Shown: positions 1-5,600 of the stretch, one piece after another
Position numbering within the stretch: position 1 is the stretch's first letter
Layout: each line of letters starts with the position of its first letter
Assembly: GCA_030726195.1 (NCBI GenBank)
Contig: JANREF010000171.1
Coordinates: 1 to 5,600, forward strand
Reading direction: 5' to 3'
From: Burkholderiaceae bacterium
Lineage (GTDB): Bacteria; Pseudomonadota; Gammaproteobacteria; Burkholderiales; Burkholderiaceae_C
DNA: 5,600 nucleotides
The notes under the pieces: model-generated
What the model saw: the letters and a program-made list of their open reading frames with translations, nothing else
Told to the model about the DNA's origin: nothing
Database searches by the model: none
Position numbers and translations under genes: made by a program

Positions 1-252
1 AACGACACGCCTCAGGTGGTGGAGTTGGCGCGCTCCACCGAGGATGAGAAGCAAAACCAACTCGCGCGCTTGCAAGCCTTCCACGCGCAACATGCAGCCC
101 AGGCTCCGCAGGCCTTGGACAAACTGCGCCAAGCCGTCATTGACAACGCCAACGTGTTCGACGTGCTCATGGACGCCGTTCGCGTGTGTTCATTGGGACA
201 AATCACCAACGCCTTGTTCGAGGTGGGCGGTCAGTACAGACGCAACATGTAA
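1..252 (+). CDS. icmF: C-terminal end of fused isobutyryl-CoA mutase (IcmF type), partial
   Basis: Only the last 83 codons are in the window. The frame is open from base 1 and ends at TAA 250-252, so the true start lies to the left and the GTG codons near base 16 are internal. The visible part is an alpha-helical segment rich in Ala, Gln and Glu, followed by the conserved tail VCSLGQITNALFEVGGQYRRNM-like ending (the final residues read GGQYRRNM). I recognise this tail from the mutase domain of IcmF, the fused coenzyme-B12-dependent isobutyryl-CoA mutase with its own G-protein chaperone domain. In IcmF the B12-binding domain is N-terminal and the mutase domain closes the protein, which fits an ending without a B12 domain. 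Known role of the family: cytoplasmic radical interconversion of isobutyryl-CoA and n-butyryl-CoA, or related branched acyl-CoAs. It could instead be another methylmalonyl-CoA-mutase-family large subunit. The substrate cannot be read from this fragment. Confidence 0.75.
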   Translation, partial: NDTPQVVELARSTEDEKQNQLARLQAFHAQHAAQAPQALDKLRQAVIDNANVFDVLMDAVRVCSLGQITNALFEVGGQYRRNM

Positions 253-258
253 GCAAGC

Positions 259-280
259 AGCACACGCCCGCGCGTGTGCT
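259..280 (+). terminator. Stem-loop terminator after the mutase gene
   Basis: A perfect 9-bp stem (AGCACACGC at 259-267 pairing with GCGTGTGCT at 272-280) encloses a 4-base loop, CCGC. It starts 7 bases after the TAA stop, and the last T of the stem runs into TT at 281-282, then CC. The T-tract is short, but stem strength and position fit an intrinsic terminator that separates the mutase gene from corA. Confidence 0.75.
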
Positions 281-310
281 TTCCACCTACACTGAACGCT
301 CTGTATCACT

Positions 311-316
311 GAGGTG
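311..316 (+). promoter_or_regulatory. Ribosome binding site pointing to ATG 325 of corA
   Basis: GAGGTG at 311-316 is a good Shine-Dalgarno match and lies 8 bases before ATG 325-327. No comparable site precedes the downstream TTG at 382, where the only purine run (AGGG 377-380) is one base from the start. This site is the main reason to think that translation begins, or once began, at 325. I see no convincing -35/-10 pair in the short stretch 283-310. Confidence 0.6.
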
Positions 317-324
317 GAACTGCC

Positions 325-375
325 ATGATCCGTTGCCAACTGTTCACCACGTCTTGGCAAACCGTGCCCGCCTAG
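325..375 (+). other. Severed 5' end of corA: 16 codons ending in in-frame TAG
   Basis: From ATG 325 the frame reads MIRCQLFTTSWQTVPA and then meets TAG at 373-375. It is in the same phase as the corA frame, which resumes directly with Gln-Gly-Leu-Ala-Gln-Trp. With these codons included the protein would be 320 residues, a usual CorA length, and MIRCQLF would supply the first beta strand of the cytoplasmic domain. This is best read as the original gene start cut off by a nonsense change (CAG to TAG would need one transition). It could instead be a 16-codon leader peptide coupled to a restart at TTG 382, or a sequencing error. Confidence 0.6.
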
Positions 376-381
376 CAGGGC

Positions 382-1287
382 TTGGCGCAGTGGCGCAGCG
401 ACACGGGCAGCACGCTGTGGCTGGACATATGCGGCGAGTCCGACGACGTTGCGCGCGATTGGCTGGGCGCAAAGCTAGACCTGCACTCACTGGCCATTGA
501 CGACGCCCTACACCCTCGCCATCCGCCCAAATCCGAGGTGTTTGGTGGTGTGGTGCTGCTCATCGCCAAAGGGCTTGCTGACAGCGCCACGGCGTCCAAC
601 ACAGACAATCACTTTCAAACCAACCAATTGGTGTTGTTTGTGGGCGAGCGCTTGCTGGTGACCTACGGCAAAGTCGCGCACGACAGCGTCGCGCATGTGT
701 GGGCGACTGAAGGCCACGCTGCGCAGCCCATGCGCTTGGCCAGCGCCATACTGCGCCAACTGGTGGACAAATACACGCCTGTTTTCATGAAGCTCGAAGA
801 GCGCTTGGAGCAATTGGAAGGCGCCATGTTTGTCAGCCAAGACGATGCGCTGCTTGAGGAGTTGGTTGGCACCAACACCTTGCTCAAGAAAATGCGCCGC
901 ACATTGAGCTACCACTGCGATGCGCTGAGCGAGCTCAAGGCACTGGCCGCCGTGTCCAACGACAAAGAGGCCAAACACGGCATTGCCGATGTTCTAGACC
1001 ATTTCAAACGGCTCAACAGCATGAGCCAGTTGTTTCAAGAGCTCACGGTGGATTTGGTCAACGGCTACTTGTCACTGAGCTCGCATCGACTCAACAAGGT
1101 CATGAAAGTGCTCACCGTGTTCACAGTCATCTTTTTGCCGCTCACACTCGTGGTGGGCATTTACGGCATGAACTTTGACCACATGCCCGAGCTGCACTGG
1201 CACTACGGCTACCCCCTGGTCATGGGCGCCATGGTGGGCATTGTGCTGTTGGCGCTGGCCTTGTTCAAGCGGCTGCGCTGGCTGTAG
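382..1287 (+). CDS. corA: CorA-family magnesium/cobalt transport protein
   Basis: The open frame after the upstream TAG encodes 301 residues from a TTG codon. The family forms homopentameric inner-membrane channels for Mg2+ and sometimes Co2+ or Ni2+, with a large cytoplasmic N-terminal domain and two C-terminal membrane helices. Seen here, in TTG-based numbering: the cytoplasmic alpha/beta part with LAIDDALHPRHPPK near 37-50, a long charged helical stalk at about 120-240, the pre-membrane motif HRLNKVMKVLT at 235-245, TM1 at about 243-261, the signature YGMN at 261-264 followed by an acidic loop (FDHMPEL), and TM2 at about 277-295 with a basic C-terminus (KRLRWL). The pore half is therefore complete. 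The oddity is the start: ATG 325 has a good ribosome binding site but TAG 373-375 intervenes. A protein starting at TTG 382 would lack about 19 N-terminal residues. The gene may be functional from the restart or a recent pseudogene. It is convergent with the metallohydrolase gene, with 48 bases between stops. Confidence 0.88.
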   Translation: MAQWRSDTGSTLWLDICGESDDVARDWLGAKLDLHSLAIDDALHPRHPPKSEVFGGVVLLIAKGLADSATASNTDNHFQTNQLVLFVGERLLVTYGKVAHDSVAHVWATEGHAAQPMRLASAILRQLVDKYTPVFMKLEERLEQLEGAMFVSQDDALLEELVGTNTLLKKMRRTLSYHCDALSELKALAAVSNDKEAKHGIADVLDHFKRLNSMSQLFQELTVDLVNGYLSLSSHRLNKVMKVLTVFTVIFLPLTLVVGIYGMNFDHMPELHWHYGYPLVMGAMVGIVLLALALFKRLRWL

Positions 1288-1300
1288 CCCTGCGCCAAGG

Positions 1301-1320
1301 CGGCGTGTGGCGGCGTGTGG
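1301..1320 (+). repeat. Two tandem copies of a 10-bp unit
   Basis: CGGCGTGTGG occurs twice in direct tandem between the convergent stops of corA (1287) and the metallohydrolase gene (1336). The 48-base gap holds no convincing terminator; the best candidate is a weak 4-bp GCCA/TGGC pairing at about 1323-1336. A slippage duplication is the simplest explanation. Confidence 0.6.
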
Positions 1321-1335
1321 TGGCCAGCGTTGTGG

Positions 1336-2400
1336 CTACTCTTTGATGCCCTTCAAGGCCTCTTGCTCCATCAGCAAGTAGGTGTTGTAAGCATTCATGC
1401 GGTTGGCAAATTTGAACATGGGCACCGGCGCAAAGCGCGCCCAATCCACATCGTCGTAAGCCTCCTCGAATGGCACCAAATTATTGGCCGCCTCACCCAT
1501 GGTTTTGCGCAGGTACTTCAGGTAGTCGCGCACCAAAATGATGTCTTTTTGTGGGTCGGCCGATGCCTTGCCATGGCCTGGCACCACTGCTTTGGCGGGG
1601 TATTGCAGCATTTGATCCAAGGCCACAATCCAGTGCCCGCTGTTGGCCTTGCCCACAAACGGCAAGCGCCCATTGAAAATCAAATCGCCCGAGAACAGCA
1701 CTTGCTCAGACGGCACCCACACCGCCAAGTCCTCTGGGGTGTGCGCCGGGCCCACCAAGTCGAGCTGAAACGTAGCACCCGCCAGCTCCATGGTGGTGCT
1801 GCCCGTGATCCACTGGTCGGCAGGTTCTATGCGCGTGTTGTCATCAATCCATGGTGCCAAGTCTGTGCGCGAGGCTTCCAAACGCAGCTTGGCGGTTTCG
1901 GAGTAAATGTATTCGCGCGCACGCTCTTGACCAATGATGACCGCACCCGCGGCCTTGAACGCTTGCAGGCCGTAGATGTGGTCTGCATGGTAGTGCGTCA
2001 CGATCACGTGGGTGATGGGCTTATCGGTGATGGTCTTGATTTGGTCCATGAGCCGCTGGGCCAGAGCGGGCGAACCCAGTGCATCCACCACCACCACGCC
2101 TTTGGGTGCAATCACAAAACCCGAATTGCTGATGAAGTTTTGGTTCTTGGTGCTGCCCAGCGCGGCCAAGCCTTGCACGTAATACGTGTTGGGGGCCACC
2201 TGCTGCAGCATCATGGGCGGTGTCTCGCTGGCCGCAGTCGCAGCGCCTGCGTGCAACACGACCAAGAAGGCCGCGCACGCGAGTCCGGCCCATGCACGCA
2301 GCTGCGCCAAGCCGCTGACCGGACTGGCCACGTTGGCCGCATGCATTCGCGCCCCCGACCCCACCTGCGCACAGGCTGTGCGTTGCTCGACTAGTTTCAT
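1336..2400 (-). CDS. Exported MBL-fold metallo-hydrolase
   Basis: The 354-residue protein belongs to the metallo-beta-lactamase superfamily, which uses one or two zinc ions to hydrolyse varied substrates. Zinc ligands are visible in order: the HxHxDH motif HYHADH at 136-141, His220 in GPAHTPED, Asp239 in FSGDLIF and His276 in VPGHG. Residues 35-57 (basic Arg35, a hydrophobic run, then AGAATAA before SETPP) form a Sec-type signal peptide with likely cleavage after about residue 57, so the enzyme should act in the periplasm. The ATG at 2400 is chosen because GGGAG lies 7 bases upstream. A later ATG at 2346 (Met19) would give a more ordinary signal length. Its layout, with HTPEDL then GDLIFNGR and a conserved tail near the end (MFKFANRMNAYNTY), resembles the periplasmic MBL proteins grouped with SoxH and quinoprotein-relay hydrolases rather than classical beta-lactamases. 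The substrate is unknown. It is transcribed divergently from the BT1 transporter. Confidence 0.88.
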   Translation of the reverse strand: MKLVEQRTACAQVGSGARMHAANVASPVSGLAQLRAWAGLACAAFLVVLHAGAATAASETPPMMLQQVAPNTYYVQGLAALGSTKNQNFISNSGFVIAPKGVVVVDALGSPALAQRLMDQIKTITDKPITHVIVTHYHADHIYGLQAFKAAGAVIIGQERAREYIYSETAKLRLEASRTDLAPWIDDNTRIEPADQWITGSTTMELAGATFQLDLVGPAHTPEDLAVWVPSEQVLFSGDLIFNGRLPFVGKANSGHWIVALDQMLQYPAKAVVPGHGKASADPQKDIILVRDYLKYLRKTMGEAANNLVPFEEAYDDVDWARFAPVPMFKFANRMNAYNTYLLMEQEALKGIKE

Positions 2401-2407
2401 ATTGGTG

Positions 2408-2412
2408 CTCCC
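2408..2412 (-). promoter_or_regulatory. Ribosome binding site of the metallohydrolase gene
   Basis: On the minus strand GGGAG lies 7 bases before the ATG whose first base is 2400. This decides the start in favour of the longer signal-peptide form over ATG 2346. Confidence 0.55.
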
Positions 2413-2429
2413 ACAACAGTTGTCGGTAA

Positions 2430-2449
2430 ATATAAGCGATAGCTCATAT
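2430..2449. promoter_or_regulatory. 20-bp imperfect palindrome, candidate operator
   Basis: The two 10-base halves pair at 8 of 10 positions. Outer ATAT/ATAT and inner AGC/GCT match; the mismatches are 2434/2445 and 2438/2441. It lies in the AT-rich centre of the divergent region, overlapping the likely -10 areas of both genes. That is where a dimeric repressor or activator controlling both would bind. No regulator gene is visible in this window. The site is inferred from symmetry and position only. Confidence 0.35.
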
Positions 2450-2492
2450 AAATGCCACATCGCCGCGCGAACACACACAGACAACCAACACC

Positions 2493-4142
2493 ATGTACAC
2501 CAAGCTGCTCGGCTTTGGTTACAGTGCACACATGAACGACACGCTGCACCCACCGACACGCCTGCGCGACGAAATGCGCTGGTCTTATTTGCCACCTCTG
2601 ATGGTGTACTTGGCCGCAGGCATACAAGGCCTAACAGGCATTGTGGGCACGTTTTTCGTCAAAGACTATTTGGGCTTGTCGGCCGAGTTTTTGGCAGCAC
2701 TGGGCTTTTGGGCCTTCATCCCGTGGTCGCTGAAAATTCCGATTGGCCATGTGGTGGATTTGCTCTGGCGCTTCAAATCGTGGCTGGTGGTGTTGGGCGC
2801 AGCCTTGATTGCTGCAAGCCTGCTCATCATGGCCGCCCTCATTGGCAACCGCGATGCCATGGCTGCCGTGTGGAGCGTCAACGCCTGGTACGTGTTGGCT
2901 GCGCTGCTGTCGCCTGTGGGCTATGTGTTGCAAGACGCGGTGGCCGACGCCATGACGGTGGAGGCCGTGCCGCGCGTCAACGCGCAAGGCCAGCCTGTGG
3001 ATGCGGCTGCACTCAAGCGCATGCACACCACCATGCAAACACTGGGGCGCGTGGCCATTATTGGTGGCACGGTGCTTGTAGCGCTCATCAACTTGTGGGC
3101 TTTCAGTGACACGCAAGGCTTGGACAGCAACGCCAAGCTGGACTTGTACCAACGGGTCTACCTCATGGCCTTGGCCATACCCGTGGTGTCCTTGATGGGC
3201 ATTGCCAGTGCGCGCTGGATGCACGAGCGCGCGCTGCGTGCGCACATGGCGCGCGGCCTCACACGCGCCAACGCACGCGAGCTGCTCACACCCACCACGC
3301 AGGCCACAGCGCCCAACTGGGCCATTTTGGGCGGCAGTGCGGTGTTTGTAGCGCTCACCATTGGCCTGGGCTTGTCCGACTGGGCCTACAGCCAGGAGGC
3401 TATTTTCTTGGGCTCGGCCGCCATTATTGTGTGGCTGATGCGCCGCCTGACCCAAGCCCTGGATGCCACAGCACGCAATACCCTGATTGGCACAGCCGTG
3501 GTGATTTTCATGTACCGCGCCACGCCCAGCGCTGGCGCAGGCGTGTCGTGGTGGACCATTGATGAACTCGGGTTTGACGCCAGTTTTTTCAGCGTGTTGT
3601 CGCTCATTGGCAGCGTGCTCACACTCGCTGGCATGTTTGCCTTTAGGCGCTTCATGGCCGAGCGCTCCATCATGTACGTGGTGGGATTTTTAACACTGGC
3701 CAGCTTTGTACTGGCGCTGCCCACCTTGGGCATGAGCATGGGCTTGCACCACTGGACTGCGGCCATGACGGGCGGTGTGGTGGACGCGCGTTTCATTGCA
3801 CTGGTCGACACCGCGTTAGAGTCGCCGCTGGGGCAAATCGCCATGATTCCCATGCTGGCCTGGATTGCCAATGCCGCGCCCGCGCAGCTCAAAGCCACGT
3901 ACTTTGCAGTCATGGCGTCGTTCACCAACTTGGCCTTATCGGCAGCGAGCTTGGGCACCAAGTACGTCAACCAGTGGTTCACGATCGAGCGCGAAGTACG
4001 CGACCCCGCCACACAAGCCATTCAAGTCGCAGCCAACTACCAAGACCTCACCCCGCTGTTGGCCACCGTGTTGGTGCTCAGTGTCGTGATGCCATTGACC
4101 GCCATTGTGGTGGTGAAGCGCCTAGGCTGGCGCAGCGCCTAA
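2493..4142 (+). CDS. BT1-family (folate-biopterin transporter) MFS membrane protein
   Basis: The 549-residue protein is strongly hydrophobic, with about 12 membrane segments; the first lies near 31-52 and the last near 521-541. Several BT1/FBT-family landmarks appear in the expected order: IPWSLKIPIGHVVD at 76-89 (the family's PWxxKPxxGxxSD motif), LQDAVADAMTVEAVPR at 146-161 (matching DxxADALVVExAR), and MYRATPSAGAG followed by DELGFDASFF and LIGSVLTLAG at 340-380. A C-terminal half follows with ALVDTALESPLGQIAMIP and KATYFAVMASFTNLA (436-481). Characterised members in Leishmania, plants and cyanobacteria carry folates or biopterin in the inner membrane or plastid envelope; the substrate here is not shown. 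A hydrophilic insert lies at about 160-183. In the first motif the family's KP is KI and SD is VD. ATG 2493 is the first in-frame start. ATG 2532 (Met14) is equally possible, as neither has a clear ribosome binding site. It is divergent from the metallohydrolase gene and may share control with it. Confidence 0.85.
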   Translation: MYTKLLGFGYSAHMNDTLHPPTRLRDEMRWSYLPPLMVYLAAGIQGLTGIVGTFFVKDYLGLSAEFLAALGFWAFIPWSLKIPIGHVVDLLWRFKSWLVVLGAALIAASLLIMAALIGNRDAMAAVWSVNAWYVLAALLSPVGYVLQDAVADAMTVEAVPRVNAQGQPVDAAALKRMHTTMQTLGRVAIIGGTVLVALINLWAFSDTQGLDSNAKLDLYQRVYLMALAIPVVSLMGIASARWMHERALRAHMARGLTRANARELLTPTTQATAPNWAILGGSAVFVALTIGLGLSDWAYSQEAIFLGSAAIIVWLMRRLTQALDATARNTLIGTAVVIFMYRATPSAGAGVSWWTIDELGFDASFFSVLSLIGSVLTLAGMFAFRRFMAERSIMYVVGFLTLASFVLALPTLGMSMGLHHWTAAMTGGVVDARFIALVDTALESPLGQIAMIPMLAWIANAAPAQLKATYFAVMASFTNLALSAASLGTKYVNQWFTIEREVRDPATQAIQVAANYQDLTPLLATVLVLSVVMPLTAIVVVKRLGWRSA

Positions 4143-4179
4143 TTGGGCCTTGGGGCCGCGCTGCATGGCAGATGCGCAG

Positions 4180-4208
4180 CCCGCATGTGCAGCGGGTCAG
4201 TGACCCGC
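4180..4208 (+). terminator. Perfect inverted repeat downstream of the transporter, with a competing arm
   Basis: GCGGGTCA at 4192-4199 and TGACCCGC at 4201-4208 form a perfect inverted repeat around a single G, realistically a GC-rich hairpin with a small loop. A further CCCGC at 4180-4184 can pair with the same GCGGG (4192-4196) across 7 bases, giving two mutually exclusive stems. The position, 38 to 66 bases after the transporter stop and between convergent genes, suggests transcript ending. There is no T-tract on either strand, so intrinsic termination is uncertain. A protein-binding palindrome is the alternative. Confidence 0.4.
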
Positions 4209-4230
4209 CTGCACAACAGCAGATTGAGCC

Positions 4231-4337
4231 GCCTATTCAGACGCCTATTCAGACGCCTGTTCTACGCCTTCAAAGCGGCCTACCAAACGGCCCACGAAGC
4301 GGCCCAGGAAGCGACCCAAGAAGCAGCCTTCACGCAG
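4231..4337. repeat. Degenerate 12-bp tandem array of about nine units
   Basis: Units anchored on GCC (ACC once) begin at 4231, 4243, 4255, 4266, 4278, 4290, 4302, 4314 and 4326. The spacing is 12 bases every time except one 11-base step. The first two units are identical (GCCTATTCAGAC) and the third is diverged. From 4266 a second type dominates, roughly GCC-YAN-RAA-GCG. The array fills most of the gap between the convergent transporter and GMC genes and overlaps the last codons and TGA stop (4330-4332) of the GMC gene. On the + strand every unit is read without stops in the transporter's own frame as four-residue repeats: RLFR, RLFR, then AFKA, AYQT, AHEA, AQEA, TQEA. Replication slippage explains such arrays; a function is not shown. 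Confidence 0.75.
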
Positions 4338-5600
4338 CTTGTAACGCAGGTTTGCCCAGCATCATGTCGGCGGCTTTCTCGGCAATCATCATGGCCGGGG
4401 CGTTGGTGTTGCCCCCAATTAGGGTGGGCATGATGGACGCGTCCACCACGCGCAAGCCCTTGACCCCGTGCACGCGCAGCTGATCATCCACCACATCCAG
4501 CGCGCCGTTGCCCATGCGGCACGTGCCCACAGGGTGGTACACGGTGTCGGCATTGGCGCGCACAAAAGCCTCTATCGCTTTAGGCCCCACCACATCCTGA
4601 GTGGGCGAGACCTCAATTCCGCCAAAGGCGGCCAATGCAGGCTGGCGCAGCAATTCACGCATGCGCTCAAAGCCACGCACCAAGCGGCGCACATCGTCGG
4701 CTTCGCTTAAAAAATTAGGGTCTATGCGTGGCGCGGCCATGGGGTCTTTGTTGGCCAGCGCCACCGTACCGCGGCTCTTGGGACGCAGCACGCACACATG
4801 GCAGGAGTAACCCAGCCCAAACACACGAGCACGCCCATGGTCTTTGAGCAAGGCCGTCACAAAGTGCAGTTGCAAGTCCGGCAGGGTCTCACTTTGGCTG
4901 GACTTGATGAAAGCACCGCCTTCAGCGAAATTGGTGGTGAGTATGCCGGTGCGGTGTTTGCGCCACTGCAGCGCGCCTTTGACCATGGCAGGTACATTGG
5001 CCAATGACAGACCAATCAAGTCACGTGCGGTTGGCGCGCGCACCATTTGCACCGCATCGATGTGATCTTGCAGGTGCTGGCCCACACCCGGCAAGTCGTG
5101 CAGCACCTCAATCCCCATGTCTTGCAAATGGCTGCCAGGGCCAATGCCCGAGCGCATCAACACACCGGGCGACTGCAAGGCACCGGCACACACCGCCACC
5201 TCACGCGTCGCTTCTATGGTGCGACGCTGCCCAGCCTGAATGATGCTCACCCCCACAGCTCGCCCGCCTTCCAGCAAGACCTTGTCAACAGTGGCGTGGC
5301 TGATGATCTCTAAATTGCTGCGCGTTTGGGCTTGTGCCAAATAAGCTTTGGCTGCAGTGTGGCGCTCGCCGTTGGCGTGCGTAACTTGATAAATGCCCAC
5401 GCCCTCTTGTTCATCGTCGTTGAAATCGTGGCGCAAGGGCACACCGCCTTGGTGCGCGGCTTGCACAAACGCCAAGGCCACAGGGTTGGGTTGGGGCAGG
5501 TCTTTGACATTGAGCGGCCCGCCACCGCCATGCCAAGCATTGGCGCCACGCTCGTTGTTTTCAGATCGCTTGAAATAAGGCAGCACCTCGGCATACGACC
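4330..5600 (-). CDS. GMC-family FAD-dependent alcohol/choline-type dehydrogenase, N-terminus missing
   Basis: About 422 C-terminal residues are present, ending at TGA 4330-4332. The frame stays open past base 5600: codons for Ser-Tyr-Ala-Glu precede VLPYFKRSENNERG. The GTG near 5586 is therefore internal and the FAD-binding Rossmann motif lies outside. GMC oxidoreductases oxidise alcohols such as choline, glucose or aliphatic and aromatic alcohols with FAD. Seen here: the second GMC signature GALQSPGVLMRSGIGPG, then LPGVGQHLQDH, the substrate-binding middle domain, and the catalytic pair at the C-terminus. The pair is His in VYHPVGTCRMG (codon 4534-4536) and the second Asn of GGNTNAPAMM (codon 4402-4404), followed by IAEKAADM. 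Both catalytic residues are intact and full-length relatives run about 530-560 residues, so no truncation is seen inside the window. It resembles BetA- and AlkJ-like enzymes; the substrate cannot be assigned. It is convergent with the BT1 transporter. A 12-bp repeat array overlaps its stop codon. Confidence 0.9.
   Translation of the reverse strand, partial: SYAEVLPYFKRSENNERGANAWHGGGGPLNVKDLPQPNPVALAFVQAAHQGGVPLRHDFNDDEQEGVGIYQVTHANGERHTAAKAYLAQAQTRSNLEIISHATVDKVLLEGGRAVGVSIIQAGQRRTIEATREVAVCAGALQSPGVLMRSGIGPGSHLQDMGIEVLHDLPGVGQHLQDHIDAVQMVRAPTARDLIGLSLANVPAMVKGALQWRKHRTGILTTNFAEGGAFIKSSQSETLPDLQLHFVTALLKDHGRARVFGLGYSCHVCVLRPKSRGTVALANKDPMAAPRIDPNFLSEADDVRRLVRGFERMRELLRQPALAAFGGIEVSPTQDVVGPKAIEAFVRANADTVYHPVGTCRMGNGALDVVDDQLRVHGVKGLRVVDASIMPTLIGGNTNAPAMMIAEKAADMMLGKPALQAA

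Larger units (their letters stand above)
2401..2492. promoter_or_regulatory. Divergent control region between metallohydrolase and transporter
   Basis: These 92 bases (131 if the transporter starts at ATG 2532) must carry the 5' signals for both divergent genes. The core, 2426-2452, is strikingly AT-rich against its GC-rich surroundings. It contains ATATAA twice in the + direction, at 2430-2435 and 2446-2451, and -10-like TATATT on the - strand. No -35 box with standard spacing is convincing on either strand, so exact promoters are not assigned. Confidence 0.5.

Noticed and set aside
373..375. TAG as pyrrolysine or another recoded sense codon
   Set aside because: TAG also serves as the ordinary stop of corA (1285-1287) and of the metallohydrolase gene (1336-1338), so recoding has no support here.
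186..500. A 104-codon + frame spanning the terminator and the start of corA
   Set aside because: It crosses a strong stem-loop, overlaps two real genes in another phase and has no recognisable sequence.
1288..1335. Bidirectional terminator between corA and the metallohydrolase gene
   Set aside because: Only a 4-bp stem can be drawn and there is no T-tract on either strand.
1315..2394. A 359-codon open frame on the + strand
   Set aside because: It lies wholly opposite the metallohydrolase gene, shows no recognisable domain, and is low-complexity His/Gln/Arg-rich, as expected for a GC-rich antisense shadow.
2186..3109. A 307-codon + frame across the divergent control region
   Set aside because: It overlaps the metallohydrolase start and the transporter in the wrong phase and is Cys/His/Arg-rich without a domain. 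It is a chance open frame.
2631..3455. A 274-codon open frame on the - strand
   Set aside because: It is antisense to the BT1 transporter; its His/Gln/Arg-rich composition mirrors the transporter's codons and it has no motif.
3386..4021. A 211-codon open frame on the - strand
   Set aside because: It is antisense to the transporter in the codon-mirrored phase. Its apparent hydrophobic segments reflect the membrane helices on the other strand, and no family is recognised.
4231..4337. CRISPR array
   Set aside because: The units are contiguous 12-base repeats without spacers, and no cas gene is in the window.

Overview
The window looks like chromosomal DNA from a betaproteobacterium, most likely a member of the Comamonadaceae (Burkholderiales). 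This is inferred from moderately high GC, leucine codons rich in both CTG and TTG, and the gene types present. No database comparison was possible.

Layout from left to right. (1) Positions 1-252 (+) hold the last 83 codons of a B12-dependent acyl-CoA mutase of the fused IcmF type, closed by a strong stem-loop terminator. (2) Positions 325-1287 (+) hold a CorA-type divalent-cation channel. Its well-placed ribosome binding site and ATG are separated from the main open frame by an in-frame TAG at 373-375. (3) Positions 1336-2400 (-) hold an exported metallo-beta-lactamase-fold hydrolase, convergent with corA. (4) Positions 2401-2492 are a short AT-rich divergent control region containing a 20-bp imperfect palindrome. 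(5) Positions 2493-4142 (+) hold a large membrane transporter of the BT1 (folate-biopterin transporter) branch of the major facilitator superfamily. (6) Positions 4143-4329 are a convergent intergenic region with a perfect 8-bp inverted repeat and a degenerate 12-bp tandem array that runs into the next gene's stop codon. (7) Positions 4330-5600 (-) hold the C-terminal part of a GMC-family FAD oxidoreductase whose FAD-binding N-terminus lies beyond the right edge.

The genes do not form an obvious pathway. The only pair likely to share regulation is the divergently arranged metallohydrolase and BT1 transporter. I see no mobile element, CRISPR array, tRNA, rRNA or phage gene, and no clear new multi-gene system. 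The observations most worth a second look are the amber codon in corA, the 12-bp repeat array with its open reading frame, the divergent palindrome, and the bacterial BT1 transporter beside a periplasmic hydrolase.
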